Assembly: GCF_024586455.1 (NCBI RefSeq)
Contig: NC_065921.1
Location: 11,439,401-11,503,400, forward strand
DNA length: 64,000 nt
Source of the DNA: Bactrocera neohumeralis
Taxonomy: Eukaryota; Arthropoda; Insecta; Diptera; Tephritidae
Reading direction: 5' to 3'
The stretch's first letter is position 1. Each line of letters opens with the position of its first letter. The notes under the pieces were generated by a model, which did no database searches, was not told where the DNA came from, and saw only the letters and a list, made by a program, of their open reading frames with translations. A program made the translations under genes and the position numbers. Shown in pieces: positions 62,783-64,000 of the stretch.

Positions 62783-62913
62783 CCCCAAATACGTCAATTG
62801 CGTGCTTACAGATATTGACGCTGGCAGACAGTGTGAATTTTCACGTTGAGTTACCAAACTGAACGGCTATTGTCATTATAAAGAGCGTCAATATTTCAAC
62901 GCAATATTTGGGG
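62783..62913. repeat. Imperfect foldback
   Basis: The arm at 62783-62822 (CCCCAAATA ... TTGCGT ... GATATTGACGCT) pairs with the arm at 62884-62913 (AGCGTCAATAT ... ACGCAA ... TATTTGGGG), with a 61-base loop. The left arm carries about ten extra bases. Confidence 0.7.
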
Positions 62914-63164
62914 CGATTTACTATAAATAATTGGCGTTATAGAAAAAATAGAAAATAAAATTTTAGATTTATGGAATTTTTAATAAGAAAATTTTCAAGA
63001 ATTTTGAAATTTTAATTTCTTTTATTTGCAATACCTAAAATTTTAGATCGAATGAATCTTTTTTTAAATTTTCAGAAAAAAAATAAATAAAAAAAAATGA
63101 ATAAATAAAATTAAAATTCTTAACGCTCCTTCATTTAGACAAACATCAAAGAGAACTTTCAAAA

Positions 63165-64000
63165 AGCTCAAATTTCCTAAGAATTATTGTCTTTTGTAAA
63201 ACAGGGAAGATATTTTTTAAAAAATAAAACTTTTTAATAAAAAAATTATTCAAAAACTTCATTCATAAAAAAAGAAATGTTACTTTTTGAAGACCAGAAA
63301 CAAAAGCATTAACCAAATTAATGTTTAAATTACGGAAGATAGCGAAAACATATAACAGTACAGAGTTTTTTTTATTATTTTTGTATAAATTTCTCTAAAA
63401 AACCTTAAATTCCAAAATTCCTGAGAATCCTGGATTTATCCAAAAAAGGAATAATCGTTTAAAAATAAATTTTTGTTTATAATTTTTTTTATTATGTTAA
63501 TTTTAAAGTATAAAATATCATTTTTGAAGACCCAGGCCAATTGTGAAGTAATGAAATTTTAAAATAATGGAACATAAGGAAAAAATATCTAACGGTATAC
63601 CAATTTCAAAATTTTAAATTTCGAAAATTTCTATTGTTTTACTAAACATTTTATTCAAAGTTTTTTTTTATTATTTTATCATAAATTTTTCAAAACATAT
63701 TTTGAAATTCCAAATTCCTCAGAAACCGGATTTATGTTAAATATGGAATAATCTTTAAAAAAAAATTTGTTTCCTTAAAACATTGTTTTTTTGCAAAAAG
63801 TATACATAATAAGAGAAAATATCACTTTTTGATGACCGAAACCAAAAATATTTACAAACAAAACGTTTCCACATCGGTGCGCCACTAAAAATATATGATG
63901 ATACATAGCCTTTTTAAAATTTTCATCAAACTTCAAATGTACAATAATTAAAATTCTTTAGAATACTTGACTATTTTATATAAGAAAGTGATTTTTTAAT
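63165..64000 (+). repeat. Degenerate tandem array, period about 240-300 bp
   Basis: AATTCCTGAGAATCC-like phrases occur at 63171, 63416, 63713 and 63952 (spacing 245, 297, 239). A second phrase, TTTTTGAAGACCAGAAAC or variants, follows each of the first three by 110-120 bases. The unit is extremely AT-rich, and the array continues past the window end. Confidence 0.65.

Noticed and set aside
1..64000. tRNA, rRNA or snRNA genes
   Set aside because: No cloverleaf with A and B boxes or conserved rRNA/snRNA block was recognised by eye. A covariance-model scan (tRNAscan-SE, Infernal) would decide.

Overview
The window looks like nuclear DNA of a higher fly (Brachycera). It is AT-rich, has introns with GT-AG borders, and is heavily seeded with decayed mariner/Tc1, hAT and non-LTR elements of the kinds common in true fruit flies (Tephritidae). 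That family-level placement is an inference from gene and transposon style; no species marker was found.

The only recognisable host genes are four tandem paralogues on the + strand, all of the SLC17 / inorganic-phosphate-cotransporter-like branch of the major facilitator superfamily. Gene A spans 1960-9886 (510 aa), gene B 15563-22211 (517 aa), gene C 27371-32199 (481 aa) and gene D 33248-36916 (460 aa). Each model closes in frame with a stop and uses the same phases: a tiny first coding exon ending in phase 1, then phase 0, and a last intron in phase 0. A and B form one pair, with identical lengths in exon 2 (137 nt) and in the large exon 3 (1074 nt). C and D form a second pair whose large exon is split by an extra phase-1 intron. 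The local history therefore looks like an old split into two types, each then duplicated side by side. The first exons were found by matching the required phase, an in-frame upstream stop in three cases, and the start context. They are inferences; the remaining exons are strongly supported.

Region by region: 1-1959 holds a dispersed repeat, a perfect hairpin and the presumed leader of gene A. Intron 1 of A (1991-8240) is a graveyard with a LINE, a Jockey-like element and a mariner. The A-B gap (9887-15562) contains a Tc1/mariner fragment, a nearly full-length dead mariner and the GC-richer presumed promoter of B. Intron 1 of B (15600-20282) contains a 121-bp direct repeat, another dispersed repeat and a hAT remnant. 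The B-C gap contains at least two Tc1/mariner relics and the presumed C promoter. Intron 1 of C carries a chimaera of two mariner types. C and D are only about 1 kb apart. The last intron of D carries an internally deleted Tc1-like element with terminal inverted repeats and a perfect 20-bp hairpin. From 37 kb to 64 kb no host gene was recognised. That part holds a dimeric satellite-like array (38.0-39.1 kb), mariner and LINE relics, short tandem duplications, an imperfect foldback (62.8-62.9 kb) and a second degenerate tandem array running off the window end (63.2-64.0 kb).

No new defence, biosynthetic or mobile system is evident. The notable content is the two-type transporter cluster and its residue changes, the noncanonical or uORF-burdened starts of C and D, the chimaeric mariner with a 56-bp direct repeat at the junction, and the two satellite-like arrays.
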